Below are positions 12,134 to 24,868 of a DNA stretch of 64,000 nt, piece by piece. The DNA lies in the NCBI GenBank assembly GCA_023846275.1, contig JAIUJO010000186.1, forward strand, positions 747,221-811,220, given 5' to 3'. The stretch's first letter is position 1; the number at the start of each line of letters is the position of its first letter. The notes below the pieces were generated by a model that was given only the letters and a program-made list of their open reading frames with translations, did not search any database and was not told the DNA's origin. The stretch comes from Vanilla planifolia (taxonomy: Eukaryota > Streptophyta > Magnoliopsida > Asparagales > Orchidaceae). The translations under genes and the position numbers were made by a program.

Positions 12134-12145
12134 TGGTATGAGAGA
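12134..12145 (+). other. Primer-binding site remnant of the plus-strand Copia fossil
   Basis: TGGTATGAGAGA matches the initiator tRNA-Met primer site TGGTATCAGAGC at 10 of 12 bases. It directly follows the C-rich LTR end (CTCCTCTCTTTTAAG), a usual arrangement in plant Copia elements. Downstream GTGAGTCAAATCACTTGTG is shared with the minus-strand fossil. Confidence 0.7.
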
Positions 12146-12485
12146 GTCCTCCCTTTAAAAAAGTGAGTCAAATCACTTGTGCTACTCATCATGTATATTT
12201 TAGTTATCTTATTAAGTTAACTTAATTATTATTTGTTCTGAAGAATTATTTTAATTTGTCTTATCATTTTTGTATACTTTTTAAATTTCTTTTTCATTAC
12301 TTTGCCTTTTAAATTAAGTTTTCATTATGTATTTATCATGATTGATATTGAAGCGTCACTAGATAACGGATCATCTTTAGTCTATCCATCAATATTAAAG
12401 GATAAATTTTATTCTTTTTAGAAAACTTTATTTAAAACATTTTTCTAATAAATTGATTTTGAACTTTGAAAAGTTTTAACCAAAC

Positions 12486-12960
12486 CATGTGATTTACCTA
12501 AAACTTCATCCACAAATAAAATGAAGACTTTTTGGAAACTTAGTAGTGCTAATGAGAGAATAACACAAATTAATTCTAGAGTGCTCAAGTACCTTTGTTG
12601 GGGCATATAACCATGTGAATTTAATCAAGTCATGAATAAGCATACCACACATGAAGTTTGGAAAAAGTTTGATGTAACTTATAAAGGTGCTACATAAGTT
12701 AAGGAAAGGAAAGTAATTTTTCTCACAAGTGATTATGAGCCATTTAGAATAGAGGACAAGCATGAACAAGTTTCATGTAAAAGAAAGAATTAGAATTTTC
12801 TAATAATGTCATTCTATAAGAAAGGCCTATAAAGCTTACAACATGAAGAGCCAAAGTTTTTTAGAAATTTAGACTGGAATGTAAAAGAAGAAAAACGGAT
12901 AGTTCTAATACATATTTATGTAGCAATCCATATCTCATTCACATTTATAACCTTTTATTT
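12486..12960 (+). mobile_element. Copia gag remnant, UBN2 type (plus strand)
   Basis: The plus-strand translation matches the plant Copia UBN2/Retrotran_gag_2 capsid region. Clearest is THEVWKKFDVTYKGAT at 12647-12694 (family pattern A.EIW..LEVTYEGT), followed within 60 bp by the YE.F.IED... region. Upstream, 12500-12600 carries the weaker INSRVL..L match. It begins about 370 bp after the primer-binding site, as expected for gag. Later reading toward 12960 is only faintly gag-like. The copy is dead, with several breaks. An 87-codon frame on the opposite strand (12506-12769) is just its shadow. Confidence 0.75.
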
Positions 12961-12964
12961 GATG

Positions 12965-13404
12965 TATAAGAACTTCTTCAAATGGATCTAATGACCATAG
13001 ACTATTCTAATTTATGACTAATTTCTTCCCCATCATTTGAGCCACTCTCTAGCCATTTTTGAAGAAACATTTTAAGTTGATTAGAAGTGCTTATGGAGTT
13101 TCTAAGTAACATTATTTAAAATAATGAAGTTTTAATAGTGGAGTTTTCCCTAGCCTCCATTGAGTTCGATGCAAGTTATAGTTTAAACAAAACAAACTAA
13201 AAATTTTATGTGCACCATTTTAAATTTACTTTAATTTTTCTTAGGCATTCAGAATTAAACATTAATAAAGGTTTTTTATAAAAATAAATTTTCCATATAA
13301 TAATATTTAAAAAATAAACACTTTCCAAAAATAGAAAAAATGTTTTAAGTCTCATAATTCACCCTCTTCTTGCGAGATTCATACACACTTACTTTACTTT
13401 AGGA
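12965..13404 (+). mobile_element. Copia LTR copy D (shortened 3' LTR)
   Basis: This aligns with the last part of LTR C, about 11220-12133. Shared stretches include TTTGAGCCACT, AGCCATTTTTGAAGAAACATTTTAA versus GCAATTTTTGGAAAAATATTTTAA, AAAAATTTTATGTGCACCATTTTAA versus AAAAACTTTTGGTGTCCCATTTTAA, AGGTTTTTTATAA versus AGGCTTTTTATAA, and a C-rich end TTCACCCTCTTCTTGCG. Only about 440 bp are present, so the start of this LTR and all of pol have been lost. Its end abuts the tandem array at about 13405. Confidence 0.65.
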
Positions 13405-14755
13405 CAACACCTAATCGCTAAATTCTCCTGAAATAAACTTTTCACATGTAATTAATTTTATTTCTCCAAATATTTTGTTTTTATTTAGTTATTATAAAAC
13501 ATAACTATAAAGCTCTACAATTGTTACCTTAACCACACATTGATTTTATTATCTAACATTGATAAAAGTTATCTCATTTCAACTTTAATACATATTTAGT
13601 TATATTGAAAGAAAACTTTATTATTATTTATTATTAATTATTTTTAAAATTCACAGTTACTCCAAATGAGGTCAAGTTCATACAAAGCAAACGTCATTCG
13701 ACACACTGTGAAGTACACTATCGATTTAAATATCATTTTATGTTTTTTCAATATTTTATTTTCTTGAGTTTTGAAACACTTTTAGGTTATAATTTAATTC
13801 ATAACTAGTTTGATGAAAGAATATTACACTGATCTCTTTAATATTTTAGAATTCAACTTTCTTATATAATTTATCAAATCTTTTCCTATGATTTGGTTAT
13901 ATTTGTATGAAACTATAATTCTCCTCTCAAGTGGCTTTTACATAGCTTTAATTTACTTGAATTAAATTACTTCAATTATTCTTATTTCAATTTTAATATA
14001 TATCTACTTAATATTAGAATAATTATTTTTTTATTTTTTATATATTTTTTTAATTTCATATTTCCTATCAAATATTTTTTATTTATTTTTAATATTTTTC
14101 TTAGTATTTTGATATGTTTTATGAGATATTTTACATCACACATTATTTTATGGTAAAAGATATTATATTCGATTTTTGTACTATCTTCGAATTCAATTTT
14201 CTCATTTAATTTATCTAAATTTTTTAATTATTTTTGTTTGCTTATATTTCTTATTTAACTCTAAATCTTCTATTATGTGATCTTAACATCCCTTTGATTT
14301 TGTTATACCACATTACTTCAAATTATCTCATTTAAAATTTTGCATAAATTTAATTAATATCTAAAAAATAATTTAATAATAGTTATGCTTATTTACTTTT
14401 ATATTTTGTGGTGATTCAAAATAAGGTTAAATGAAAATGCAACAACATCATTGGAGTCATCTTAACGAGCTTTATCTCACATAAAATGCATTTTATATTT
14501 CTAAATTGTTGGTTTTTTAGTATTTTGATAAATGTTTTGAGACATTTCAGTTTGTTCTTGATTAAAAAAACAAGGATGTTAGACTTGATGTCTTTATTAT
14601 CTTAGAATGCATCACTTCTATAAGCTTTATTTTATTTCTTCAAATATTGCTCTTTGATTTCAATATATTACTATGAAACTATAGTAGTCCTCTCAAAATA
14701 TATTTTCGTCATCTTGATTTGTTTATATTATATTACTTAATTTATCTTAATCAAT
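13405..14755 (-). repeat. Diverged AT-rich tandem array, reverse block 1
   Basis: About three to four copies of a unit of roughly 350-450 bp, in reverse relative to the long blocks that follow. The opening bases ACCTAATC...CTCCTGAAATAAACTTTTCACATG already fit the reverse unit (...CTCCTTAGTATCTTGGAATGCAACTTTTCCATACA...). Other reverse landmarks are TTTATCTCATTTCAACTTTAATA and CTTTTATTTAGTTATTATAA. Copies are strongly diverged. No coding capacity is recognised. Confidence 0.75.
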
Positions 14756-17514
14756 GCAATATAAAAAAAATCAATGAAATGTAACTGTCATTTGGGAGAA
14801 GATTTTGAGTTAGATTATAACATAAAAAACAAAGAAACATTTTCAAGAAATGAGACCATTTCAAGGAAAAGTTGGATTCATAATACTATGAACATTGTTT
14901 GTAACATAATTGATAATAAAATCATGTGTGAATGTCTCAAACCTTTAAAAATAATACTTAAAGATGTAAAAAAAGGTTATTTAAATACATAGAGCTCATT
15001 GAGATGAGATCACATTTAGAGTAATTGTGAATACCAAAGTAAATAAGCTTTAATTGTAATAAATTGTTATTTTAATATTAGGTAAATATATTATAATACT
15101 AAAATTTGATAAAATGAAGCATTATAGTATATATAAATCAAAGCGATGTAAATGTCACCCGAGATAATATTTTTAGTTATATAGTATTAAACCTATATCA
15201 AAGTGAAAATTTTCAAAAAATAAGAAAAATTTTATAAAAAGCTTATTTTCCAAGATACTAAGAAGATATAGTGTGAGGTACAACTCAAAATATCTAAGAA
15301 AGAATGCAAAAGCAAAAGATTAATGTTAAAATGGATAAAGCAAATGTGACGTGTACAACATGGTTTGTTTCTTCTTAACCATACCAAGTTTAGCATTTTT
15401 TAAATACAAAAATAAGTAAGCATTAACAATAGTAAAAAAATTATTATTTAAAACTAAAATGAGATAAATTAATGTGATTTACCATAACAAAAACAATAAT
15501 ATGTAATTCTTACATGATAGGAGATTTAGAATAACATTGCAATAAAGCAAAAATTAAAGCAAAAAAGTTGAAAGGTTGAGATAAATTGTACAGGAATGTT
15601 GCCTTTCTTGATATAAAGAGATTGAGGGAAATGTTCTACTAATGAAATTAAAATTAATCTGAAATGTCTAATAAAACTTGGCAAAAAATAAGAAAAATAA
15701 AACACTTAAAGACATAAAAATTTATATTTAATTTGATAGAGCTATTTCAGTCAACACGAAGAATATTTGTTTTTTCTTCATGAGATGTCATAAGGACCTA
15801 TTGCAAATTATAGAAGTAAAAAAGCATAAAAGTAATCAATTATAATTTTAATATTAAGTTAATATAATTTAATTCTAAAATTAGATAAAATGAAGTAAAG
15901 AAATATAACTAAATCATTGCATTCTAATGATCACATGAGAAAAAATTTAGAGTTATATAGTTATATAACAAAATAAAAGAGAAACATAAGGAAAAAAGGT
16001 GATATATTGAATGAAAAATGTATATTTTGTGATATGTAGTTGATCAAATGTAGCATCCTCAATCACAAAAATATGAGTCTAATGATATTTTTTTGTCTCA
16101 TTAAGACCCCAATTTGAAATTATTTTGAACCAACAAAATAAATAAGTATAAATAATAGTAAATGATTATTTCAACATTAAGAAAATACAACTTAAAGTTG
16201 AAACTAAATAGTTTAAGAACTATAATAGAACAAAATGAACGTGATGTAAATGCCACATAAGAGAAGATTTAGAGTTACATATAATATATCCAAATCAATG
16301 CACAAATTTTGAAGAAATGAGAAAAAGTACTTGGAAAATTTGCTTTTTGTCATACCAAGGAGGACAAGGGTACCATCCCCAATCATCAGATTTATTATCA
16401 ATAAAAAAGACTTATAAAGAATGCAAAAACATAGAAAAAAATGTAAAATATAAAAAAGCATATTAGCTTGGTAAAGCTAACAACATTTGTTTAATCTCAT
16501 CTTAATGTCATTTTCAATTATGAGAATTGCCAAAGTAAATAAGAATAAAAAGCAATAATGTTTTATTTTATTATTTAGTAAATTTATAGTAAACTTAAGA
16601 TCAAATTAATTGGAGTAATATAATATTACTAAATCAAAGTGTTGTAAAAGTCACACAAGACGAGATTTTGTGTTTCATAATAATATAACCAATCAAAGCA
16701 AGAACTTTTTTGAAATAAGATAAATGGTACATGATGTTTCATTCTATAACAGTAAAGAGATATAGTGTGAGACCCTTGACCATCAAATAATGTATGAACC
16801 TAGTTGTCCCATAATATATGCCAAAACCATAAAATAAAATATTTTTAAAAATAAAAATATGAATTATTTATTGAATAAAGCTTGCTGAGATGAGTCCAAC
16901 TACTTTTAATTTGTCTTTAATCAAGCCTCATTTTGGATTACTTAAAATTTAAAAATTTTTTAAAAAATATTATTTTAATATTAAGTAACTTTGTACTAAA
17001 AGTTAACTAAATTAAGTTAAAGAAAACTATTATAACCAAATTGAAGAGAATCAATGGTCTTCCAAGAAGAGATTTAATTTCAAACGATCATATAAAGAAG
17101 GCAAAAACCATGAAAAATAAAATATTTATAAGTATGAAAAGTAATATTTAATTTCTTTATGCTCATAGGGATGAGTCGAACAAAATTGTGAATTACAAGT
17201 GCTTATAAGCATATGTAACAATGAATTATTATTTTAAAATCAAATAAACATATTTTAAAGTTTAAATTTGATAAAACAAAATAATATAGTATTACTAAAT
17301 CAAAGCAATGCAAACGTCACATGAGTGGAGATTTTTTGTTACAATGTAACATAACCAAATCAAAGTATAAAACTTTTAAAGAAATGAGATAAATTATACA
17401 AAAAGATGCATTCCAAGATGTTAAGAAGATCAATTATAACACCCTCAATCTTTATATCAAATATGAATCTTACAATTACATAAAGCATGCAAAATCCAAA
17501 GAAAATAATGTAAT

Positions 17515-17620
17515 TAATGATAAGAAATGAAGTGTTAATTGGATAGAATAGCTCTTTAGGACTAATTTAATGATAAGAAATGAAGTGTTAATTGGACAGA
17601 ACAGCTCATTAGGACTAATT
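17515..17620 (+). repeat. 53-bp local duplication inside the array
   Basis: 17515-17567 and 17568-17620 are adjacent direct copies with about three mismatches (GATAGAATAGCTCTTT versus GACAGAACAGCTCATT). This is far closer than neighbouring array units are to each other, so the duplication is a recent secondary event. Confidence 0.9.
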
Positions 17621-19813
17621 TAATAATGTTTTTCTCACCTCAATTGGATATTGTTTAAAATTACTATGAATTACTAGTATAAATAAGCATAAGTAACATT
17701 AGATTATCATTTTAATATTAAATAAGTGTGCTATAAAGCTAAGATAAGAAACATTGTAACAACGTAATATAAACTAATCAAAGTGTGTAAAGATCATATA
17801 GGAGATGATTTAGAGTTACACAGATGCACAACCAAATCAAAATGAAAAATTTAAAGAAATTAGACAAATTATTCTGGAATGTAGTATTCTAAGATGCTAT
17901 GGTGGTCAAATAAGCCATCTTGAACTTCTAATCAAGTACATATCAAAATGTTCAATAAAGCATAACAAAATCCTTGGAAAGAAAATATTTGTAAAAATGA
18001 TAAAAATGAATATTTAATTACATATAGCCATCAAGGTGTGTGCAACAAATTTTGTTGTCACTTTATTAGAACTTGTTTGAAATTTCTAAAATTTATCAGA
18101 GTAAATAAGCACTAATAATAATAAATTATTATTTTAATTATAAGTTAATATATATTAAATCTAAAATGAGATGAATTGAATCAATATAATATAACCAAAC
18201 ACAAATGATTAATGGGCACATGAGGATATTTAGAGTTTCATAAATAAACAACCAAAATAGAGGAAAAAATATGTAGAAATTAAACAAATTTTATATGAAA
18301 ATTTCCAATAAAAAATACTAACCAATTTGAGCATAATATCATTAATTATTGAATGAATATTTAATAAGATAAAACAAGTCCAAACAAGTTTATTGACATT
18401 TCTTTCTGCTCTATTAAACCTTGTTTTGAATTAATACGAATTACCAATGGAAATAAATAGAAACACAATAAATTATTATTTAATTTTTAAACAATTATAT
18501 GTTTAAATAATGAAGATATAAATTGAAGTAATATAATATAACAAAATAGAAGTAATGTAAAAATCCCATGGAAGGACAATTAGAGTCTCAAAGAAATATG
18601 ATGAAATCAAAGCAATAATTTTGAAGAAAAGAGATAAATTTTATAAGATGGTTGCTATCCAAGATACCAATGAGATCAAGTGTAGGATCTTATATTACCG
18701 AATCAGGTATGAACAAGAAATCCTCATAAAGCATAGCAAATCATTAAAAAATGGAATATTTGAAACAAATTACTATTTAATAGGATAGAGCTCATTTAGT
18801 CCAATCCAACAATAGTTTTTCACATGGAATGGATGTCATTTTCAACTACTAAAATGTCTCATAAAAAATAAACATAAATAACAATAAATTATTATATTAG
18901 TATGAGGTAAACTTATAATAAAGCATAAATAAGATAAATTGAAGCAATGAAGTATAGCAAAATCAAAATGAGTTTGAGCTATATTATAGTAAAATCAATT
19001 TGAAGTGAAAAACTTTAAGAAATTGGATAACTAATATAAAAAGTTGTATTCTTGGATACTAAAGAGATCAAATGAAACAACCATGATCATAAAATTACAT
19101 AAAAATAGAAATTCCTCATAAAGAATATCAAAATAAAAAAAATACAAAAAAATAATATTTCATTAGATAGAGTTCATTGGCACAGAGCTAATGACATTAG
19201 TTGCATCTCAATTAGACATTGTTTGGAATTATATTGAATAACCAAAATTAATAATCTAAATAATAATAAACTATCATTTTAATAAAAAGAAAATATTAAA
19301 AAGTTGAAATTAGATAAATGAAAGCAATGTAATACAATAAAATTAATAAATATATATAAGAATGAATAAAAATAAATTATTATTTTTAATATTAATTAAA
19401 TATATATTCATGTTAATTTGTGAAAAATTTTAGCGGTGTAATGTCACAAAATGAAAGAACTATAAAAAACGTCATGTGAGATGAGATTTAGAGTAACCTA
19501 GTAATAAAGTTAAAAAAAATAAAAATTGCAAGAAATGAGATAAATTGGTTAGAAGATTTCATGGCAAAATACTATGAATATGAAGTCTATAATCCTCGAT
19601 CATCAAAACATGAATGAATCCAAAGATCTCGTAATGCATGGCACAATCATTTAGAATAGGATATTTAAAGATAAAAAAATAGATATTTAATTGGATAGAG
19701 CTCATTAAGAAAACTGTAATGATATTAGTTTTAACTTAACATGATGTAGTTCAAAATTACTATGAAATGTAGTAATAAATATGCATAGATAACAACAAAT
19801 ATTATTTTAAAAT

Positions 19814-19880
19814 ATGTATATATATATATTTGTGTGTGTGTGTGTGTATGTGTGTGTGTGTGTGTGTGCGTGTGTGTATT
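19814..19880 (+). repeat. (TA)n(TG)n microsatellite inside the array
   Basis: A short TATATATATA run passes into nearly 50 bases of TG repeats with a few A and C interruptions, then the array unit resumes at TTCTAAGTTTGAAATAAG. The tract sits at the unit position normally filled by AGTAAATATATATTAAA, suggesting expansion from a TA-rich seed already in the unit. Confidence 0.95.
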
Positions 19881-21821
19881 CTAAGTTTGAAATAAGATAA
19901 ATTGAACAAATGTATTATTCACAAATTAATGTAATGAAAATATCACATGTGAGGAGCCATAAAGAAAAATTGTAAGGCCACAAAATCAAAGTGGAAATTT
20001 TGAAGAGCTAAGATAGATTGTACAAGAATGCTACATTCCAAGATATTAATGAGATAGAGTGTAATATTCTCATTCACCAAACTATGTATGAGTGAAAATG
20101 TTCAATAACCCATACCAAAACAGTAAAAAATAGTATTTTTTAAGATTTAAACATCAATTTATAATTCAATAGTGCTCATCAAGATGAGTCAAACGACATT
20201 TTTTCATCTTGATCAGTTATCATTTTGGAATAATATTTAGTACATTAATATTTATAATGTATATTTTTGAGGTGAAATATGATAAATGAATGCATTGTAA
20301 TGTAACCAAATCAAAGTATTGTAATGTTGAAAAAAGAGGAGATGAAGAGTTACAAAGTAATATAAGAAAATCAAAGGGAAACAAATTGGAAAATGAAGTA
20401 AATGCTAAGAGAACAATGCATTCCATGAGATTATAAGATATGGTCTGACCTTTGTAATATTTTAATAAAACATGAATCAAATGCATTGTAAAATAAACAA
20501 ACAATATTGAATTTAAAATGTTTAAAATAACTATTTAATAATGAATGGAATACATATATATAACAATAAATTTTTTTTTAATATAAAGGAAATATAGATT
20601 AAATCTTAAATGATACAAATGTATGCAATATAATATTACAAAACAAAGCTCATGTGAAGGTCATATAAGAAGGGATTTAGAAATGGAAAGTAACAAAACC
20701 AATTAAGGGAAAATAATTTGAATAAATGTAATAAAGTATATGAGAAAGTTGAATTTCATGACACTAAGAAGTTCTATTATCATTTAGTAATTTTTCAAAT
20801 CAAGTACAAATGAAAATATCTTATAAACCATGCCAAAATAAAAGAAAAGATAATATTTAAAAATATATAAGATAATAGATTATTGGATAGTGGTCATGAG
20901 ATGAGTAAACATTATTTATGTTGAATTAATTAGAGTTTGTATAGAGTTACTAAGAATTGAAAAAGTAAACATAAATAAAAGTAAAATATTATTTTAAAAT
21001 GAAGTAAATATATATTAAAGATGATATAGGAAATATTAAGGAAATGTAACAAAACTAAATAGAAGTGATGTAAAACTTAGTTTAAGATTAACTAAAGTTA
21101 CTTCATAACTTAACAAAATTAAAGCAAAACATTAAAAGAAATGAGATAAGTTGTGTGGGAAATATGTGTTCCATGATGTTATTATCAAATGAGCTATTCT
21201 CACAAAATATTCATAAACACCAAGCACTAAAACAATTAAAAAACTTTTAAGATGAATATTTAATTGAAGTAGCTTATGAAACATTCATAAAAAAATAATC
21301 TGTAAATTAAAAAAATAAAATTTAATTAGATCTTGCAAGGATAAGTCTAATGAAATCTATTCCATCTCGATCATCCCTCTTTTTGAATTATTGTACAATG
21401 CCAAACTAAATAAGCAAACATAATAATATTCGTTTTAACATGAAAAAATAATATACTAAAACTAAAAATTGGAAAAATGAATAAACATAGTGTTACCAAA
21501 TGAAAGCAATTCATAGGTTAAAAGAGAGAAGACTTTGAGTTATATAGCAATTTAAAAAATAAAAGCAAAAATTTGAAGAAAAAAATAAATTATAAGTGAA
21601 AGTTGCATTCTGAGATAGTAAGGTGATCAAGTGTAAAATCCTTGGTCATTAAGTTTAGAATAAAAAGAATATCTAATAAAGCATGTAAAAACCTTAAAAT
21701 AAAACATTTAAAGTTAGAAAAAGAGTGTTTGATTGGAAAGAGCTTATTGGGATTGGTCCAACGATGTTTGTTTTAACATGATCAAACCTTTTTAGCATCC
21801 ACAAATTACTAGAGTGATTAA

Positions 21822-24800
21822 GCACACAAGAACATCTCTGCACACCCATGCACACATACAGCTATTCAGACACGTGCACATTCAAACCCACACACACACA
21901 CACACACACATTCAATGAACACAAACACTTGCACATCCATACCAACATGCATAAACACAAGAACACAAGCACAAACATATATACATGCACAAAAACATAC
22001 ATTCATACACAATGACACATATATTAACAAACACACATGCATACATACACACACATGTGTACACATACACTTCAACACACACACACACACACACACACAC
22101 TCATGCATGGACAACCCCATACAGAATCACATGCACATGCACACACGCACACAAACAAGCACACACATATGTGAACACAAACAAACACTCACCCATACAC
22201 TCAGAGCCATAGAAACATTAAATCAAATGCTCACACACATACATTCTCACATGCGCACACAAACACACACAAAGCTATGCACACACACAAATGAGCATGA
22301 ACATATGCACAGGTAAAAATGTGCACACAAACGTAAGCATACATAGACACACATACACACATACACGCATGTCTACATGCACATATGTGCATATGTGCAC
22401 CTACACATGCATTGACATACATTCGTACATGAATGCATGTACACACACACACACACCCTAAAAAAATGCAACCTTACACACATGCATGCACACGCACACA
22501 CAAACAAACCTATATACACACATGCACACACACACAAACATGCACATGTCTGTAGACACAAACATACACACATGTACACATATACATGAGAATAGTTGGT
22601 GTGCATACACATGTATAAAAAATGTACACACATGTATCCACCCACGCACACACTTAAACAGTCACACAGGAACTTGAATGCACTGCACACATGAAAATAC
22701 AAATAAACATAAAGATATGTACATACTATAGAGACATGACACACACACAACCGCACAAACACATGCATGTATACATCTACACACACACAAATGCACATGC
22801 ACCCTACTCGCATGCACACATATGCACATACACATCCACACACACACACACATGTATGCATGGATAGACATGCACACACAAACATAAACACACAGACCCC
22901 ATCACATACACACACATGCACAAAATATTACACACAAATGCCTGCACATAAGAACACATGAATGCAACCACACATAGTCAAGCACAAATACGCACACACA
23001 CACATACAAATGCATACACACATAAGAACATGCATCCACACATGCACTCAAATACACACATGCACACCAACACACAAAGACATGCACACAGACAAGTGCA
23101 TACACACACATGCACTTATACACACTCATGTCCATGCACCAACACACACACACACCTATAATTACACAAGCATATACACACGTAAAAGCTTTCATATGCA
23201 CATGTACACACACATATTGACAAACATGTGAACTCACAAATACATAAGCACATGCCCACTCACCCATATGCACACATACACACAACACACAAGCAAAGAT
23301 GCACACATGCACAAAGACACACACATTCACTCACATATGTATGCACACATGTAGAAACTAACACACACACATGTACACATGCACACAACCATGTACACAC
23401 CCACATGCACATATTAACATATACATATGCACACACATGCTCACACACACACACACTCACATACATGCCCATGCACACAAATACATATGCATTCATGCAT
23501 ATAAATGAACAACCACACAAAAGCATGCTCACATGCAAATTAACACACATACTTACATACATAAATGTACACAGACACACAAAAAAGAACATTCTTCTAC
23601 ATGCACTTACACTTGTATATGCATACAAACACACATATGCCCACATTCATACACAGGAACTAAAATGCACACACTCATATGTGCACACACATGCACATGC
23701 ATAAATACATAAATGTGAACACATATAAACACACGTGCACACTTGCACCTGCATGCACACAAGCACACATGCATGTACACACACTCAAACACACTCACAT
23801 GCATGCATGTATAATATGCATGCACATAAACTTATGTAGGCATGCACAGACACACACAGACGCACATGGATAAATATAATCGCTCACATACATGCATAGA
23901 CACACATGCTTCCATGCACACACAAATAGAAAAACATATGCATGCATGTGCACACACACACACACAACTATGGAAACACGCACACATGCACAAATAGCAC
24001 ATGCACATGTATACAAGTGCTTAAACACACACATACACATGCATGATTGCACACACATGCACAAACACACACATACACAGATGCATGTATGTTTGTAAGA
24101 ATAGACACACATGCACACATGCATATGCATCTGTAACCATGCACACATATAAACACACACATGCATGCCCATGGATGCATGCGCATGTACACACACATGC
24201 AGACATTAGCACTCATACTTTAGCACAAAAACACACTTGCACAAGCCACATGCACATGCATACACACACACACGGGTATGTACACATTCACTTACACACC
24301 TATAGGCACACACATAGATGCACTCATACATGTACGTTCTTGCACATCCGCACACACACACAAAAAAGCACAAGCACGCACTCACAAACACACACACATA
24401 CACACTGGCATGCATAGACTGTTGCACGCACATTCATACCCACATGCTTGCACACACAAGCATGAACACACCTACAGGTGCAAATATTTGAACACATGCA
24501 CACACACACACACACACCCACACACTTACACACACTAAGATTCTTGACACACACATACGAATGAAAACACATACACACAAACAAATGCACAGACATTCAT
24601 GCACACATAGCACAAAAAAATGTGCACACACTAACACACAAATGCGTAGACATATGCACAAAGACACATGCACACACACACAAATACACAAACACACACA
24701 CATACACCTGCACACCAAAACACACGCACTTGTGCACCTACACTTATACACACACACAAACTTGCACACACACCCACACACATAAATGCATGCCCACACA

Positions 24801-24868
24801 CACTTGCACTCAAACTCACTCAAGCTCACATGCACACACATACACAAATGCACACACACGAATGTGCA
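21822..24868 (+). repeat. 3-kb CA-rich cryptic simple-sequence tract
   Basis: About 3,050 bases are built almost wholly from interrupted CA runs with recurring ACACATGCACAC, ATACACACA, CACATGCATG and ACAAACACAC words. The + strand is very poor in G outside CATG/TGCA contexts. It begins within an array unit: the usual AAAGTAAATAAGCATAAATAA becomes AGAGTGATTAAGCACACAAG, then CA-rich DNA. It ends at GAATGTGCATAGTGG. Many long open frames on both strands here encode only His/Thr-rich or Cys/Val-rich low-complexity strings, as alternating CA/TG DNA must. I do not call any as genes. Alternating purine-pyrimidine DNA of this length can adopt Z-DNA, which is established for CA/TG repeats. Confidence 0.95.

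Larger units (their letters stand above)
14756..21821 (+). repeat. Diverged AT-rich tandem array, forward block 1 (about 17-18 units)
   Basis: Each unit of roughly 350-470 bp carries, in order: TTAATTGGATAGAGCTCATT; GAGATGAGTCCAA; a T-rich TTTCATCTCGATTAG; GAATTACYAAAGTAAATAAG; AATAAATTATTATTTTAATA; AGTAAATATATATTAAA; GATAAATTGAAGCAATGTAA; TATAACCAAATCAAAGTGAT; GTAAAAGTCACATGAGAGGA; GATTTAGAGTTTCATAG; a second AATATAACAAAATCAAAG; TTTGAAGAAATGAGATAAAT; GTTGCATTCCAAGATACTAA; GATCAAGTGTAACATCCTCA; ATCATCAAATCAAGTATGAA; TCATAAAGCATGCAAAA; and AATATTTAAAAATA. The GAGCTCAT-like phase mark recurs near 14991, 15741, 16470, 16873, 17157, 17555, 18024, 18367, 18784, 19166, 19696, 20167, 20886, 21329 and 21738. 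Copies are old and rich in indels. The family looks like a decayed satellite; I do not recognise it. Confidence 0.85.

Noticed and set aside
12506-12769. 87-codon minus-strand frame
   Set aside because: The plus strand at this place carries a convincing Copia gag remnant; the minus frame is its shadow.
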